Source: Yponomeuta sedellus
Taxonomy: Eukaryota > Arthropoda > Insecta > Lepidoptera > Yponomeutidae
Length of the DNA: 64,000 nucleotides
Assembly: GCA_934045075.1 (NCBI GenBank)
Contig: OW203724.1
Span: 12,945,473 to 13,009,472, forward strand
Direction of reading: 5' to 3'
The notes under the pieces are model-generated. The model searched no databases and was not told the DNA's origin. It was given only the letters and a program-made list of their open reading frames with translations. The translations under genes and the position numbers were made by a program. This document shows, in pieces, positions 11,896 through 23,884 of this stretch. Numbering within the stretch: position 1 is the first letter of the stretch; each line of letters starts with the position of its first letter.

Positions 11896-12354
11896 ATCAA
11901 AATTTCTCTTTTCCACATGGTTTATAAATTCTGACTCTGCTAACAGCTTTGCCGTTTATTAAGGAAATATTTTGTTTTTATTTGTATTTATGTTATGTTT
12001 GTTGTTATTTGAAAAAATTACAATTTGATTTATTGCTTTTACCCAGCGACGGACGAATGAAAATTAAACTAAATGTGTAAAATAAGTAAAATGAAAGGCG
12101 GCGCATGTGGATAACCCTGGTCTCTGCCTATCGCACCCAGATACATGCGTGAGTTTATGTATGTTTGTTTATGTTTATATATCACAACTATATCGCGTAT
12201 TGCGCCTCTTATTTATGATATTGTGATTACCTATCTGTGGGAAATGCTGAGGAATTGGCAATGTGTACTTGTTAATTCTAATATTTTTTTTATCTTATAA
12301 GTTTGTCAATTCTGTTTTTTCTCCTTGAATAAATAACATAAAATACCATTTATT
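11896..12354. other. AT-rich DNA, no recognised feature
   Basis: No open frame or repeat family that I recognise. AT-rich microsatellite-like sequence (AATAATAATAA) marks the border to the next SINE. Confidence 0.35.
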
Positions 12355-12545
12355 TATCATAATAATAATAAAATCCACACAACACGCTCACTTGTCCTGG
12401 TCCCAAACTAGGATACCATGTGCTGCAGTAGCCAGACAAGGACACCACAAACATGGAAATACACCCAGACCGAGGCTATTTGCACAAACGCAGGCAGCCC
12501 CCAATGGGAATCGAACCCACAACCTATGCCATGGTAATCATACGT
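12355..12545 (-). repeat. tRNA-derived SINE, family B
   Basis: Read on the minus strand: a tRNA-like head with box B GTGGGTTCGATTCCC (about 12505-12520 on plus as reverse complement), the family body (TTTCCATGTTTGTGGTGTCC) and the ending GGTTTGGGACCAGGACAAGTG, then (TTA)n. It is the best-preserved family-B copy in the window. Confidence 0.7.
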
Positions 12546-12964
12546 GATGCTTCGTTCTTATCTTCATTTTCTTTTAAGAGACTTTTTTCGCTATTTGCAG
12601 AAAACGCTCCAGGTTTCGGAATGGCAAAACTGCATATTTTAACAGTTTTTCAAAATACATAACCCTAAACAAATCTTGTTACCTTCGAGGTAGGGTCATC
12701 AACTGCGCGCTTTTTAATTGTAATGGAACAACTATAATGTGTGTGCTTGTTCTAAAACAATAAATGCACTAACCTCGTACCCTAGGGACCTAACAGTATA
12801 TGCTATTCCAATGCGTTATATGCTAGTCCGTTAGGCATTAGCGTCTTCAGGTGTTATTGGCCTGATTATAACTATTGATTAGTAATATAATAAACTAGTT
12901 ATTACTTATACAATAAACTACAAGTTTTCCAAACAAAAGTAAATAAATAACACATTTATTTATA

Positions 12965-13265
12965 GATCATCATAACATAATCTCACGCCTGTATCCCAGA
13001 AGGGTAGGCAGAGACCAGGGACTGCCACTTGGTACGATCCTGACAGATCACCTCCGCTTTATCAACGTTCATAAGTCGTTGTATGTACACCCGAAAAAAA
13101 GCACCCGGAACAGGCGGGTGCTTTTTTTCTTCCCCTTTGCTAATACATCTCCTATTTGGTCGAAATATGTCCACCTGGGACGTCCCTTATCGGCCTTTCC
13201 ACTTACATGCAATATATATTGGTTTCGTCAATCGTTTTTTCTTCATCCTCTCCACATGTCCACTT
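12965..13265 (-). mobile_element. RTE-like LINE 3' fragment
   Basis: The same 3' region as at 4735-5161 on the minus strand: CATAACATAATCTCACGCCTG at the border, then CAGAGACCAGGGACTGCCAC and the decayed coding part through CCTCTCCACATGTCC. Stops interrupt the frame. It contains a 15-bp inverted repeat around 13097-13128 (AAAAAAAGCACCCG and CGGGTGCTTTTTTT). Confidence 0.65.
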
Positions 13266-14145
13266 AATTAATATTAATACATAAATAAGGAAGGAACAAC
13301 CTATAAGAAGAAAAACAGACCAAAGAAATGTCTTTTACTCCTCTAAAACCTCTTTTACATAGGCCTCAGGCGGACATACTGCGACCAAATAGGGAATCTA
13401 TTAGCAAACAACCAGAAAAAAAGTATCTGAAATCGGCGTGCGTGCATACAACGACTAATGAGTGTTGAAGAAAAGAAAAAGATATCTCAGGATCGTGGCA
13501 TATATTTATTTATTAGACTTATTTACAGAGTTCTTGTAATTTAATAGTAAAGACCAAATCGTTCCGGAACTAAAGACAACCTCTCACAACAATCGAACGA
13601 TATAGTATTTTATGTTAGATTTATATTATGTTATCTTAAAACAATTTGTTAAATTTGACGCGGTCAAAAAAGGTAAAGGAAAAATTGAGAATCTTAAACT
13701 TTTGCTTTTGAATTAATTTTACATCTCTCATGTTTGGTAAGTAGGTTCTTATTACCTCCAAATAGGGCTTATAGGTAAGTAATTAGCGCCCTAGGGTAAT
13801 AATGTAGCTAGAAAAGCCCTAGGGCGGTAAGTAATAAAACAAAAAGTTCTTTCAAATTTCACGTACATCTAACCATCATACTGGCAATAGACATCGTGCA
13901 TTCAGCTCAATGACCAAAGAGGTCGCTTTGCTATTCAGCCTTGTCTTCGTGTGAGTATAATAGTAATCAATTTTAAATATCGGACGGCAAAGCTCAATTC
14001 GTTCTTAAAAAAAAAAAAGTTCTTTACTTGATTTTCTTTAATGAAAAAAGGCGGGAATAGGAAACTTTTACTTTAAATATTCTTTGTTAAATCTTTTATT
14101 CTTGTAATGCGGTTTTTTTCTACTTACCTCACGTCGTCGTCAGGC
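13266..14145. other. AT-rich DNA with a short RTE 3' piece
   Basis: At 13430-13500 GGCGTGCGTGCATACAACG to CAGGATCGTGGCA resembles the RTE-like 3' end at 36805-36930 in plus orientation. Otherwise no feature is seen. Confidence 0.35.
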
Positions 14146-14260
14146 TATACTAGTCCACTGCTGGACATAGCCCTCCCCTAAAGAGCGCCACGTTGTGCTA
14201 TCATAGGGGGTAATGCCCATAATCCCCACGCTGGGCATGCGGGTTGAGAACCTCACAATT
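14146..14260 (-). repeat. LINE 3'-end fragment
   Basis: CTAGTCCACTGCTGGACATAG followed by CCTCCCC is, on the minus strand, a motif seen at the end of several LINE fragments here (compare CCAGCAGTGGAC at 51460 and CCAGCAGTGGGAC at 60820). Very short and truncated. Confidence 0.5.
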
Positions 14261-17200
14261 GAGATATAAAGCAGAATAGTTAGCTCGGCTGTAAGCACCA
14301 ATTGCACCCTCGAACTATAGGCGCCCTCGCTGCGCTCGTGCGCTTAAATATCTCGGGCTGCAATTGATGCCTTAAATTACAGCCTCTGGCTACTAATCTG
14401 GCTATTAATAGATATATTTTAGGCGCTGCTTCAAATTTTAATGACACGTGGAATAAAGATAGTAATCTTACTGAAAACTAAAAAGGAAGTCTCCAACGAG
14501 TGGGAACTTTACACGTGCACTCCCCAAGTGATTATTATACGAAGACAGATTTACGCACACTCGTTAAAAATTTATTAAAGGAAGAAGAATTTAATGTCTC
14601 TTTTATATTGTAATATTTGGGTATTCTTCATGTATATTTTTTTTTAAATTGACGATGGAAATGGACGTCAAAAATTTACAAGCAATAAATATGATAAATG
14701 TTATCTTTTAAATCAGGTGTAGGAATTTCAAAAGATACATCATACATTTTGGAGTCAGTGGACAATTTGTAGATTTGTGTGGTTGTGTAGATTAATACTG
14801 ACTTCAAAATATACGAGGTATCTATTAAAGTTCCTACAATAATATTAATAAATTTTATAGATACTATTTCTGTCTGTTTTGAACTTGCCGATTATTATTT
14901 TTACTTAAAATTTGTATACATATATTAGAATACCGAAGCGCGAACGATATTGAAAATGTAAAATCAGAATAAACCACTTTCCATTCACTCTAGGATACCA
15001 TATTGTGCTGTATGTCAATAAAAACAAATACAAATAATATTTACTATCGAGAAGAATAATACACAGAGACAAATAAAATTCAAAGAATAAAGAAGAAGAA
15101 TTTATCAGAAGGGCGGTTTTGTACCACATAACAGTAAATTACTTTAGGACGGGTTATATACTAGTAATTAAAAATAGCACATGCTAATTGTGAAATAAAA
15201 CTTCGTGAGGAAACCTGAGTATCTGAGGTGTTCAAATACCTTAGCGCTTGAATTTGCCAATCCGCAGCAATTAATCCCATACACTCTCTGAAAGAAAGCC
15301 TGTAAACTGCCGTTTATACGCTACATAAAAAAATAGCTCTACAACTAATACTATTAAAAGTATTAGTTGTAGAGCAAAAACTTTACAATAATCACGATTA
15401 TTTATCTTTCTACATGATTTCTAAAATGAGATTTTTTTTGCAGTTTCTCCAGTATGCATAGGACGTCTCTTTCGACACAAAACGTGGCATAGTCGCCTAG
15501 AAACACGTAAATACCTCGCGCGTACGATGCGTGTAGCATTGCAATTAGGACCCACATTTCACGAGCCGCAGTGTAAAACGATCACCGTTGGTAATCCAAC
15601 GCTGGCTGATAGTGCTTTGAAAATATGTTTCGGTTGGACTAGCCGGTAATGGAACGTGACATTTTATAATGTGCCGCTAACAGAGGAAGATGTTAATTTG
15701 GCTGAGGTTACTGACGTTTTTAATGTGGAATGGGTACAATGTCAGACAAAACGTTATATGTAAAGCGTTTTAGCATTTTTCTATGGATTATTCTATTCGA
15801 TAAGAACTCTTTATTGTACACACCAGAAAACTACTTTTGTGGATATAATTCTTCAGCCTACGTGATCAAACTGTCTAATCTCAGGCTATGTTGATTGTTA
15901 GGGTTCTTAGATGGTAACCTTATGTTCTTCATCATCTAACATGAGTGTTTTCTCGCAATTATTGAAATATGCTCGTTTTGGAGCCAAACATTTATATGTT
16001 AAGCCTATACTTTGTTATCCTTGTTATCCTGCAGTTGCAGTCTCAAGGGCAAATTTATCTTTCGCATAGTTATGGTAATGAAAACTTAGCTGCGAAAGTT
16101 AATAAACAAAACCTCGATCGTAACTTTTGAAGCAGATTAATCTTTCCTTTGTGATTAATTGTCAGTCACAAGATAATTTTTGTTACGCTATTGCTTATTG
16201 AAAAGAATGATTCTTTGTGTGTCGATGGCAAGCCCTTATGTTGATTGGAAAATATTTTCACAACGAGGTGAAAGGATAAAAGGTTTTGCCAATCAGCGTA
16301 AAGTATTTGCCAATCAGCTTAAGGGCTGATTGTTGCCCAAGGTGCGCTCGACGTACGGGCTCATTGAGTACGTTGTTTGGGGACGCACAATCTATTGAGA
16401 GCAAGTCAAGAATGTGGTTAAAACATCATTGGAGTAAGTAGAAGCCCTAAATAATTTGTGAACTTCTCAGCGAAAGTTGGCACGTAAATTGTATTGTACC
16501 CCATTCACGCTCGTAAACGTATTCCATGCGCAATACGTGCCTGCTGTCGCTAATCTTTGTATGCTAGCAAATTAAAACCTTATGCGACACATAAGGGCGA
16601 GGACGGGAAGCATTGTATAGAGTTCCCGTTCTCGCCCTGTCTTATCTGTTTAAGCAATTCCCCACACATACCGCTTCAGTGCGTTTTGCGTGATAGTGAA
16701 TCGGCGCCTCTTATTCGCCCCGTCCTCGTACCACGTGTGTCCACGCCTTAGGTTTCATGAATAGGTAATTTAAGAAAGGTTTTTTAATTGTGTTTAATTT
16801 AATTTACGTTAAGGGCGGGCGCATGCGCCGGTCTCGTGACATACTCTTGCGTCTAAAATTACATCAGTGATGCTCATCTAGTCGGATTGAAATAGATTTC
16901 ATATTAGCGCGCGTTGGTTTGCTGGTCAACAGCAAAACAAGAGTATAGACGACAGTTTATCAACCTTTAATCGCATGCACTTTTATCAGCTGTATTACAG
17001 CTGGATTGGCTACATAAATATAAAGGTTCATCAGCTGTTCACTAAAACACTGGCTTGCGTAGCGCAATTTATTAAAAATTCCTTCAGACATCGGTAATTA
17101 CAACGATTAGCAAAGCTGAGGAGTATAGAAATGATATTAGATTAATCCCATTATCAGCAGGATTTTCAGAAACTATGTGCTGTCAAGTAGCAAGCATTTT

Positions 17201-18584
17201 ATTAAAGCCATAAATATATTTGTTTATTAAACCTGCATACACGAATCACGCCCTTATAGGCGAAAGGAATAGACGCGGTTTGCCAGTCACTACGATCTTG
17301 ACATACAATACATAACATCTAAAACTAAATTATCTTCATCTTGTACTTACTCCTAAAATATTAGAAACATACAGGTGTAAACTGCTGAGAAAGTGGTGGA
17401 AGGGTGGCCTTCCATTTGGTTGACCTAAGTTGTTGTCGAGAGCAATCTCGAAGTAACGTCCCAAAATACTATGAGTGTTAAGTGGGCAGTTATAATTTCG
17501 TGTCTAGTGTGCGTGCCAAAAGTCTCCGCTAACATTACACAATACTCCAGATTATTCACCACTGTTGATACACAGAAACGAGTTGCTTTGAATTTCAGAA
17601 AGTTCTCGGAAATCCGCCAGGATGTTGCGATGTCAATAATCTAAAGAGTTTCGACAGGTTTCTTGAAACTACCGCGGATATTCGATAGGTAGGTGAAAAC
17701 GGCTAATGGAGCTATACAAACATGCGTTTTGTTTTACTAAACTAATGATAGAGTAGATTGGATTAAATATTACACAACCTATTGTGTAATACGCAGAATA
17801 AATGAGTTCTCACTAGTAGTCATGTCCTACAAGACTTTTCGTACATAAAATATTGGCGTATACCCTCACCACTCAGGTTCTACATAAACTTCAATAATTT
17901 TGCAACGTGATCGGCGCGTGGCGTTTCAAAATTATTTCGATTCCGGAAAGGTAGGTTTTTGGTGGATATCGATTAAAGTCCTAGACTGTTCATCCTAGGT
18001 CCTTTAGGCCTGTAGGTACTAAAAATTGTTGTCACAGTTGTTAAGATTTCCCATGTTCACTTTTAGATATTTTAGACTACTCCTTTTTATGATGCCAAAT
18101 GCGTTGTACCATCAGTTGTAGAGTTCAACAATAGTAACATACAACCCAATGCTGATAGTATAGCATATGGCTGAAAGTATGCTGGGTATCGAATCAGATG
18201 CTAATTAATGCGGGATAACCGACGACGTAGATCAGTGACGTACTATGTGTGGTTATGTAAATTTAACCCGAAATGTAGAGCGTTTTCTTGGCTCGGGGCT
18301 CGAGGTTCCATAAAATACGTCGTTGAGATAACCAAGATTTTCATGATCCTACTAAGAATCTTGTTGATGCATACGTTTGTCAATTAAGACAGAAGCCAAG
18401 CGCGAGCCTCTCAAAGGTATATAAAAAGTCACTCTATCTATTCCCAGAGCCCATGAATGGAGCATACTGCTGGGCATAGGTCTATTCTCTGCCCAACTTT
18501 GTCGGTCGCCGTCCAATCTTGTCCATTGCCTTCCGACGACTTTATTTAAGTAACTCTCTCTGCAACTTACCTATTTGCTACCAG
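14261..18584. other. Long AT-rich stretch without a supported gene
   Basis: No conserved open frame in 4.3 kb. Features seen are a perfect 16-bp hairpin (15336-15375), a GC-rich imperfect hairpin (about 16590-16635), and a possible LINE 3' fragment at about 17230-17300. Frames such as 16557-16751 cover the GC-rich hairpin and have no recognisable protein content. Confidence 0.4.
15336..15375. repeat. Perfect 16-bp inverted repeat
   Basis: GCTCTACAACTAATAC (15336-15351) and its exact reverse complement (15360-15375) enclose the loop TATTAAAA. Function unknown; possibly the ends of a tiny foldback element. Confidence 0.8.
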
Positions 18585-18589
18585 CGTTA

Positions 18590-18705
18590 ACGTCTTCTAT
18601 ACTGATTTCGCTAAGTAAATAGTTAACTCTTCGAATTAACCAGCTAAGACCGTGACAGAACGTTACTTAAGTATTTACTTAGTGAAATTCTCAGTTCAGA
18701 AACCG
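18590..18705. repeat. Small inverted-repeat element (MITE-like), family M1
   Basis: The segment AACGTTACTTAAGTATTTAC followed by TTAGTGAAATTCTC and CAGAAACCG recurs almost unchanged at 40290-40432. The outer parts form imperfect inverted repeats (CTGATTTCGCTAAGTAAAT versus ATTTACTTAGTGAAATTCTC). This suggests a non-autonomous DNA transposon. The transposase source is unknown. Confidence 0.55.
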
Positions 18706-19229
18706 CCACTAAGCCTATTTATAGCAGCTATCACATAACAATCTACGGCAGAGTAAACAAAGTTATAGGTTTTTGCTGTGAAGATAGCTATGGTGGGACG
18801 AAGAGACGAATGTAGGTTTGTTGTGTTGACCTTGGAACCCACTTAATATATTTTAATTACGTCGAGTGATGTGTATATATGTATAAAAAATAGACGGCTT
18901 TATTTTACGCAATGCTTAATAAAATGTACAGTTGCTTATTGATCTAAATTACATGTCATGTAAAGCAGTTGTTGGTAGGTTGTATTTATTATGTTGGAGC
19001 ATAATATTCTAAATCTTTACACAAAATAACAGCTTCTATTGTAACGAAATCTTGTTATACCTTCAAAGTGTGGAGTCCTGTTCGTCAATGCGAACAACTT
19101 TTACTACGGGGAAAGCGGCATTAACATTTATGGAACTGTTGATAAGTTTTCCGCAATACACCCAGATTTTATTACACCTGTGTACTTACTTACCTACAAA
19201 AATGCGCAATTCGTGAAAAACGTCAACCA
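18706..19229. other. AT-rich DNA, no recognised feature
   Basis: No conserved open frame and no repeat family recognised in this stretch. Confidence 0.35.
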
Positions 19230-19858
19230 TAGTTTGTTATTCACAATCATTCATTTTACGACTTAAGAAATATTTTATCAAATTTAGATTTAAATAGCAT
19301 TAATTGTGTCCTGTTACGCATTTTGTGTTCTTTAGTGGCTTTAATCAAATTTTATATAAAAAAAATTACATAAAATCCTTAACAGTATAATTATTACTTG
19401 TAAAATATAATTTTATTATAATCTAGGCGGGGTAATAATTTACTGGAGGTCAAAACATTGGTAAAGCGCGTTAAGTGTGGATTTATTAAATTTATTTAAG
19501 CCCGGAAAGTTTACACAAACTTTCCGGGCTTAAATAGTTTGTTATTCACAATCATTCATTTTACGACTTAAGAAATATTTGATCAAATTTAGATTTAAAT
19601 AGCATTAATTGTGTCCTGTTACGCATTTTGGGTTCTTTAGTGGCGCTACTTTAATCAAATTTTATATAAAAAAAATACTTTTATCAAATTTTATATAAAA
19701 AAAATTACATAAAATCCTTAACAGTATAATTATTACTTGTAAAATATAATTTTATTATAATCTAGACGGGGTAATAATTTACCGGAGGTCAAGACATTGG
19801 TACAGCGCATTAAGTGTGGATTTATTAAATTTATTTAAGCCCGGAAAGTTTGTGTAAA
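19230..19858. mobile_element. Tandem pair of terminal-inverted-repeat elements
   Basis: Two near-identical units, 19230-19512 and about 19535-19852, run in direct order (shared starts TAGTTTGTTATTCACAATC, shared ends AAGCCCGGAAAGTTT). The second is a complete element, 19510-19858, with perfect 24-bp terminal inverted repeats beginning TTTACACAAACTTTCCGGG. The first lacks its left end and abuts the second, so the junction is a palindrome with 15-bp arms at 19498-19512 and 19517-19531. Unit 2 also has an internal tandem duplication of about 28 bp (ATCAAATTTTATATAAAAAA motif). No coding capacity: MITE-like. Confidence 0.8.
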
Positions 19859-19959
19859 TACATCAATCTAAGATTCGAAATTCGTGGCACAAGAGTTGAA
19901 TTTTAAATGATCAATTCTAGTAGGGGTGTTTTAGGTATTCCGAATTTTTTAAGTATATC

Positions 19960-20022
19960 TGACCTGCGATGCAGGAAGACACCCGTGCCCTTACAGTGGA
20001 GACGTATAAGGGTTGATATCGA
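19960..20022 (+). repeat. 5S-derived SINE, 3' tail fragment
   Basis: CCTGCGATGCAGGAAGACAC and ACGTATAAGGGTTGATATCG match the 3' end of the 5S-type SINEs at 28044-29492. A strongly 5'-truncated copy. Confidence 0.65.
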
Positions 20023-20917
20023 TCTGACCCCCTCAGCCCTAGTAACGTCCTTGTCCGATCGGGTTACTGATCTGCTTGCCGATCGTCTACCCAACTTCGG
20101 CCACCACTCTAGTACATCGTCCGTCTCGCCTGAATAAATGCGAATAGTTAACATCACGAAAAGTACTTGGATCTTCTCTGGCCTTTTTCCGCAATCTCCA
20201 TACAATTGCTGTTGCTCAGTATGCCGTTATCGTGATGTACTGATGCAACGGACCGAGACCAAACACCACCTATTTGTGTACTTTTGTTCGTTTGGAAATA
20301 AGCACTTAGCGTTTCAAATGCATGGGCCGCGCAAAAGGCACCAGTTTGCCTCGTCTTATCTAGTCTTTAAATTGACCTGCGTGTTCAGCTTAATTACGAA
20401 AGCAATTAACATGTAAATGGCTTAACGATTCCCATTTGTTAAGGCAACGTTTTGCCAAAAGATAGGTACCGTAATTTTCTCTTGCATAAGGTCGGCGCTC
20501 TTAGCTTATCAAGCAGATAAGATCTAAAGTAAAGTAGGCAGTGAGCTGCTGAGGCTTTATACGCATAGGATAATAGCAAACTCGTAAATAATGTCAAGGC
20601 GTCGACGTAGTCCAGTCATGTACGTAAATAGCGGATCGAATCCGCTACCCTACTCTACAAGTGGAGTGATTCAAGACCATTACCATTATCGCTGAATAGA
20701 GATCCGGTAATGGCAGTCGTGCATCTGAAGGTAATGACAGATTATACCGACACGATCAAGTTTATATCTAAGCTGCACTTTGTTAAACGTAATACCAATT
20801 CATTACCTATTCACAATAAGAAAGTGTGACAAATAAATAAATGTTATTTTTAAGTCTCTTCTTAGTATAAATAAAACGAAGAAAAAAATAGTAAGATGAG
20901 ATTCTCTGCCCTTTAAC
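20023..20917. other. No supported gene
   Basis: Open frames at 20138-20416 (plus) and 19903-20205 (minus) have no conserved motif that I recognise. Nothing else identified. Confidence 0.3.
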
Positions 20918-21452
20918 TAAGTATATACAAATTTAAAAACCTATTTAGAGGCTAAAAATTTCACCCATGCCGGGCGGGATGAGTCGCCCATTGGCTCAAT
21001 TGGTAGAGCGCTGGTACGGATAGCCAGAGGTTGCGGGTTCGAATCCCGGCATGGGTGAAATTTTTAGCCTCTAAATAGGTTTTTAAATTTGTTCCTTAGC
21101 ACGGGTTAGTGCATTAAAAATAAAAATAGTGTAATCATGTGGGTACAGTGATATCGTTCCGATGTTAAACCTAACTGCAAAGTAGGTAGTCGGGGCTGTA
21201 AGTAATTCAATTTGCTTAAGTCAGATGTCGCTGCCTGTACGTAATACAGAGAATATTGTAAAGAGGTTCGAAATTTCACTGATGCCGTGAGTCGCCCATT
21301 GGCTCAATTGGTAGAGCGCTGGTACGGATAGCCAGAGGTTGCGGGTTCGAATCCCGGCATGGGTGAAATTTTTAGCCTCTAAATAGGTTTTTAAATTTGT
21401 TCCTTAGCACGGGTTAGTGCATTAAAAATAAAAATAGTGTAAGTATATACAA
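20918..21452 (-). mobile_element. tRNA-Ile-like retroposon (SINE-A), copy 3, two tandem tRNA modules
   Basis: A perfect 13-bp duplication TAAGTATATACAA (20918-20930 and 21440-21452) defines the insertion. Inside are an arm (TTTAGAGGCTAAAAATTTCACCC), a tRNA-like module at 20986-21056, a complete repeat unit of about 308 bp, and a second tRNA-like module at 21294-21364, both read on plus. The far end is TTAGTGCATTAAAAATAAAAATAGTG. Strand is assigned by comparison with truncated copies, whose conserved end is the AAATAGGTTTTTAA side, so this insertion is reversed relative to its tRNA modules. The tRNA loop ACGGATA with C33 argues against a working tRNA. Confidence 0.8.
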
Positions 21453-21815
21453 TCTAATAATGTATATAAATCTTTATAGTGAATTTGATAATGTTATACA
21501 CGTAGTAAAAATACGAGTGAATGAGCTAGAGGTATAAATTAAAATAGTTGATGTCAAATCGAGGTTTGTTTATGATGAGATTTAGAGATACCTACGTTAT
21601 CAGATTTTACAAAGCAGGTTAGAGTGTTGAAATCTTCACGTAGTAACCATAGTCACATCTGTAGTACGAAATGTCTACCTATTCGTGCAGTAATTTAGTA
21701 CAGATGCCAATGAACACTTGGTTCTGCATTTTTACTTTTTCATATTTTTTTAAGGATTGCTTCTCTAATATTTTAAAATTTCCTCCGTAATTAATATCAT
21801 CTTTTCACGACGGGT
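21453..21815. other. AT-rich DNA, no recognised feature
   Basis: No open frame or repeat recognised. Confidence 0.35.
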
Positions 21816-21875
21816 CTAGAAGAAATGTTTATAGACATAAGTTAATGAACTTATGTCTATAAACATTTCTTCTAG
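21816..21875. repeat. Perfect 28-bp hairpin
   Basis: The arm at 21816-21843 (CTAGAAGAAATG ... CATAAGTT) is matched exactly by its reverse complement at 21848-21875, with loop AATG. Perfect arms suggest a recent origin. There is no terminator context or conserved miRNA seed that I recognise. Confidence 0.85.
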
Positions 21876-22089
21876 TAGATTTTATTACGCTTATTTTGTG
21901 TAAATATTTCTTTTTTTGTGTACAATAAAGTAAAATAAACTTCTTAACGCTTCTTCATTCATAATATATTCTTTATTGCAAACTGTAAATACGAAAAATC
22001 ATAACATAAAATTTGTACGAAAGGCAAACTTATCTTTAACAGAGATCTCTTCCAGCCAACCTTAGCATCGGGAGGAAGGAAGAAATATT

Positions 22090-22370
22090 TATGACTATAT
22101 AAGTAATAATACGATACTACACTTAGGTGTTAGAAAGGTATAGTGCTCTTTTAACCTCTTCTTGAAAGAATATACGGATGGACTCTCTTGAATGTTAGGA
22201 AGCTTGTTCCAAAGTTCCGCAGCTCGGACAGTGAAAGAGTTAGAGAAAAAATAAATAAAAAATATACCGAAATTTTTAAGTTTTCTTAAGTTGGCAATTG
22301 CAAACGCTAAGGTATGTGAACACCTTAGACACTGAGGGTTCCTGACGATGTTTTCCTTCACAGTTAGCGA
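22090..22370 (-). pseudogene. LINE C-terminal fragment
   Basis: On the minus strand an 88-codon frame contains SFTVRAAELWNKLPN and SVYSFKKRLKEHY, the C-terminal end typical of CR1/Jockey-superfamily LINE proteins (compare [13 protein letters not shown] in LINE C at about 44160). An inserted FFIYFFS-like stretch indicates decay. No reverse transcriptase remains. Confidence 0.65.
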
Positions 22371-23884
22371 GTGGTATTGCTACAATAACAAAAAAATAAA
22401 AACCTATTTTAGACGGATATAATGATGGAGTCAAAAAGGGCGTTAGTAGGTTCTTTTATATAATATACATAGAGCGAGCTTGCCAAGTCTTGGCCTGCCA
22501 TGCCGGGTTTTCAAAATTTGTAAAAACAAAAATTGCCTAACACCGAGACGGTCGTATGCAATTATGGTGATTAGTTTGTTGTCACTAGAGACACCCTGTT
22601 AGACAACGCTCACGTGAGACAAGTCAATGTCCTTCTTACACGTTTATAATAAGAGTCGTTTCTGCGGTGCGTGGCAGCCCTATCGTTTTGTCAATTTGAC
22701 GTTTCAACGCTCTCAATTGGTGCCCACGCGCCGCGAGACCTGACCTCCTCTGACCGGCCATTCACAAATTACTATTAAGACATCATCCGGCGTCGCTTAC
22801 GCCTTGTGAAATCGTGACAGGGTGCGTTTTTTGCTTTCATTGTGATTGATTTCAACTATACCAGATGGATAGGCAGGAGATGATGATGATGATGACCTCA
22901 ACATAAAATAGATATAAACTTTGATAGAGCTGAAATTGGACTCTTCTGTAAAGTCTATGTTAGTATTAATAAAGTCCCGGAAGCGAGAGCAGCGCGAGAC
23001 TAATGAAGCGTAGTACCGACTGTGGATCGCCAATGGCTCGTGGGAAACGCTGCTGATGTATCAAAGGAGCGTTTGTCTAAAATGGCTGTTTTACAGGGGG
23101 AGAGCGGATTGATTCTGAATCAAGGTTAAAAGATATACAAGCGATATCAATTTATAAGACCTCCGGTTTTTACATAATCTTATTTATCACACAAGTATCC
23201 GATTTATTTTAAAGCTTTTTAGATGTCATTATAGGGTAACAGCCCTATAAAATGTTTATACTATTAGAAAAATCGGGTCAAATTATCGTCTGAAAAAGTT
23301 ATTAATACGTAAAAACTACTTCGATTTGCTGTGATGAAAACTTATCATTATCATCTTGAAATTGGAATAATAGAGTTGTACTCATGATATAGTACGGTCG
23401 TAGAAGGCCTTGCGTATGATGGAAATCGCTTGTCGGCAGTTGGCAGTCGAAATCTCAGTGGCCGACGCCGGTGCCAGGCGACAAATCGGCGAATTACCTG
23501 CCTGATTACGCCAGACAATGATCTATTGTTTTGCTAAGGCTAAGGTCATTGAATACAGCTTGTGAAAGACCTAGAAACAGATATAGTATTGACATAGATT
23601 TAGGCCATCGCAAAACTGGTCTACGATCGGGGATAAAATGTGTGAATACAAATGAAGATGGCTATACAAACAAATTAATTATGTATGTATGAACTTAAAT
23701 TCGGCGGAGAAATTGCCAAATACGTTGATTTCCTCATTATATAATTTCCGTGCTGTCAATTGACTTATTTACCAAAAGGTCATTGCATGCTCTGTGTTAC
23801 ACAATAATATGTTGGTAACCTTTATCTCTTCGCGCGATCGGGTTTCAGGTTGGTTACATTTGCGTGAGTATCACAAAAATGATA
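22371..23884. other. No supported gene
   Basis: A run of ATG triplets (GATGATGATGATGATG) lies near 22877-22893, possibly a LINE tail. The rest is unrecognised. Confidence 0.35.

Noticed and set aside
13097..13128. GC stem with T-run as a bacterial-type terminator
   Set aside because: The stem AAAAAAAGCACCCG/CGGGTGCTTTTTTT looks like an intrinsic terminator, but it lies in a eukaryotic LINE fragment and is likely a local palindromic mutation.
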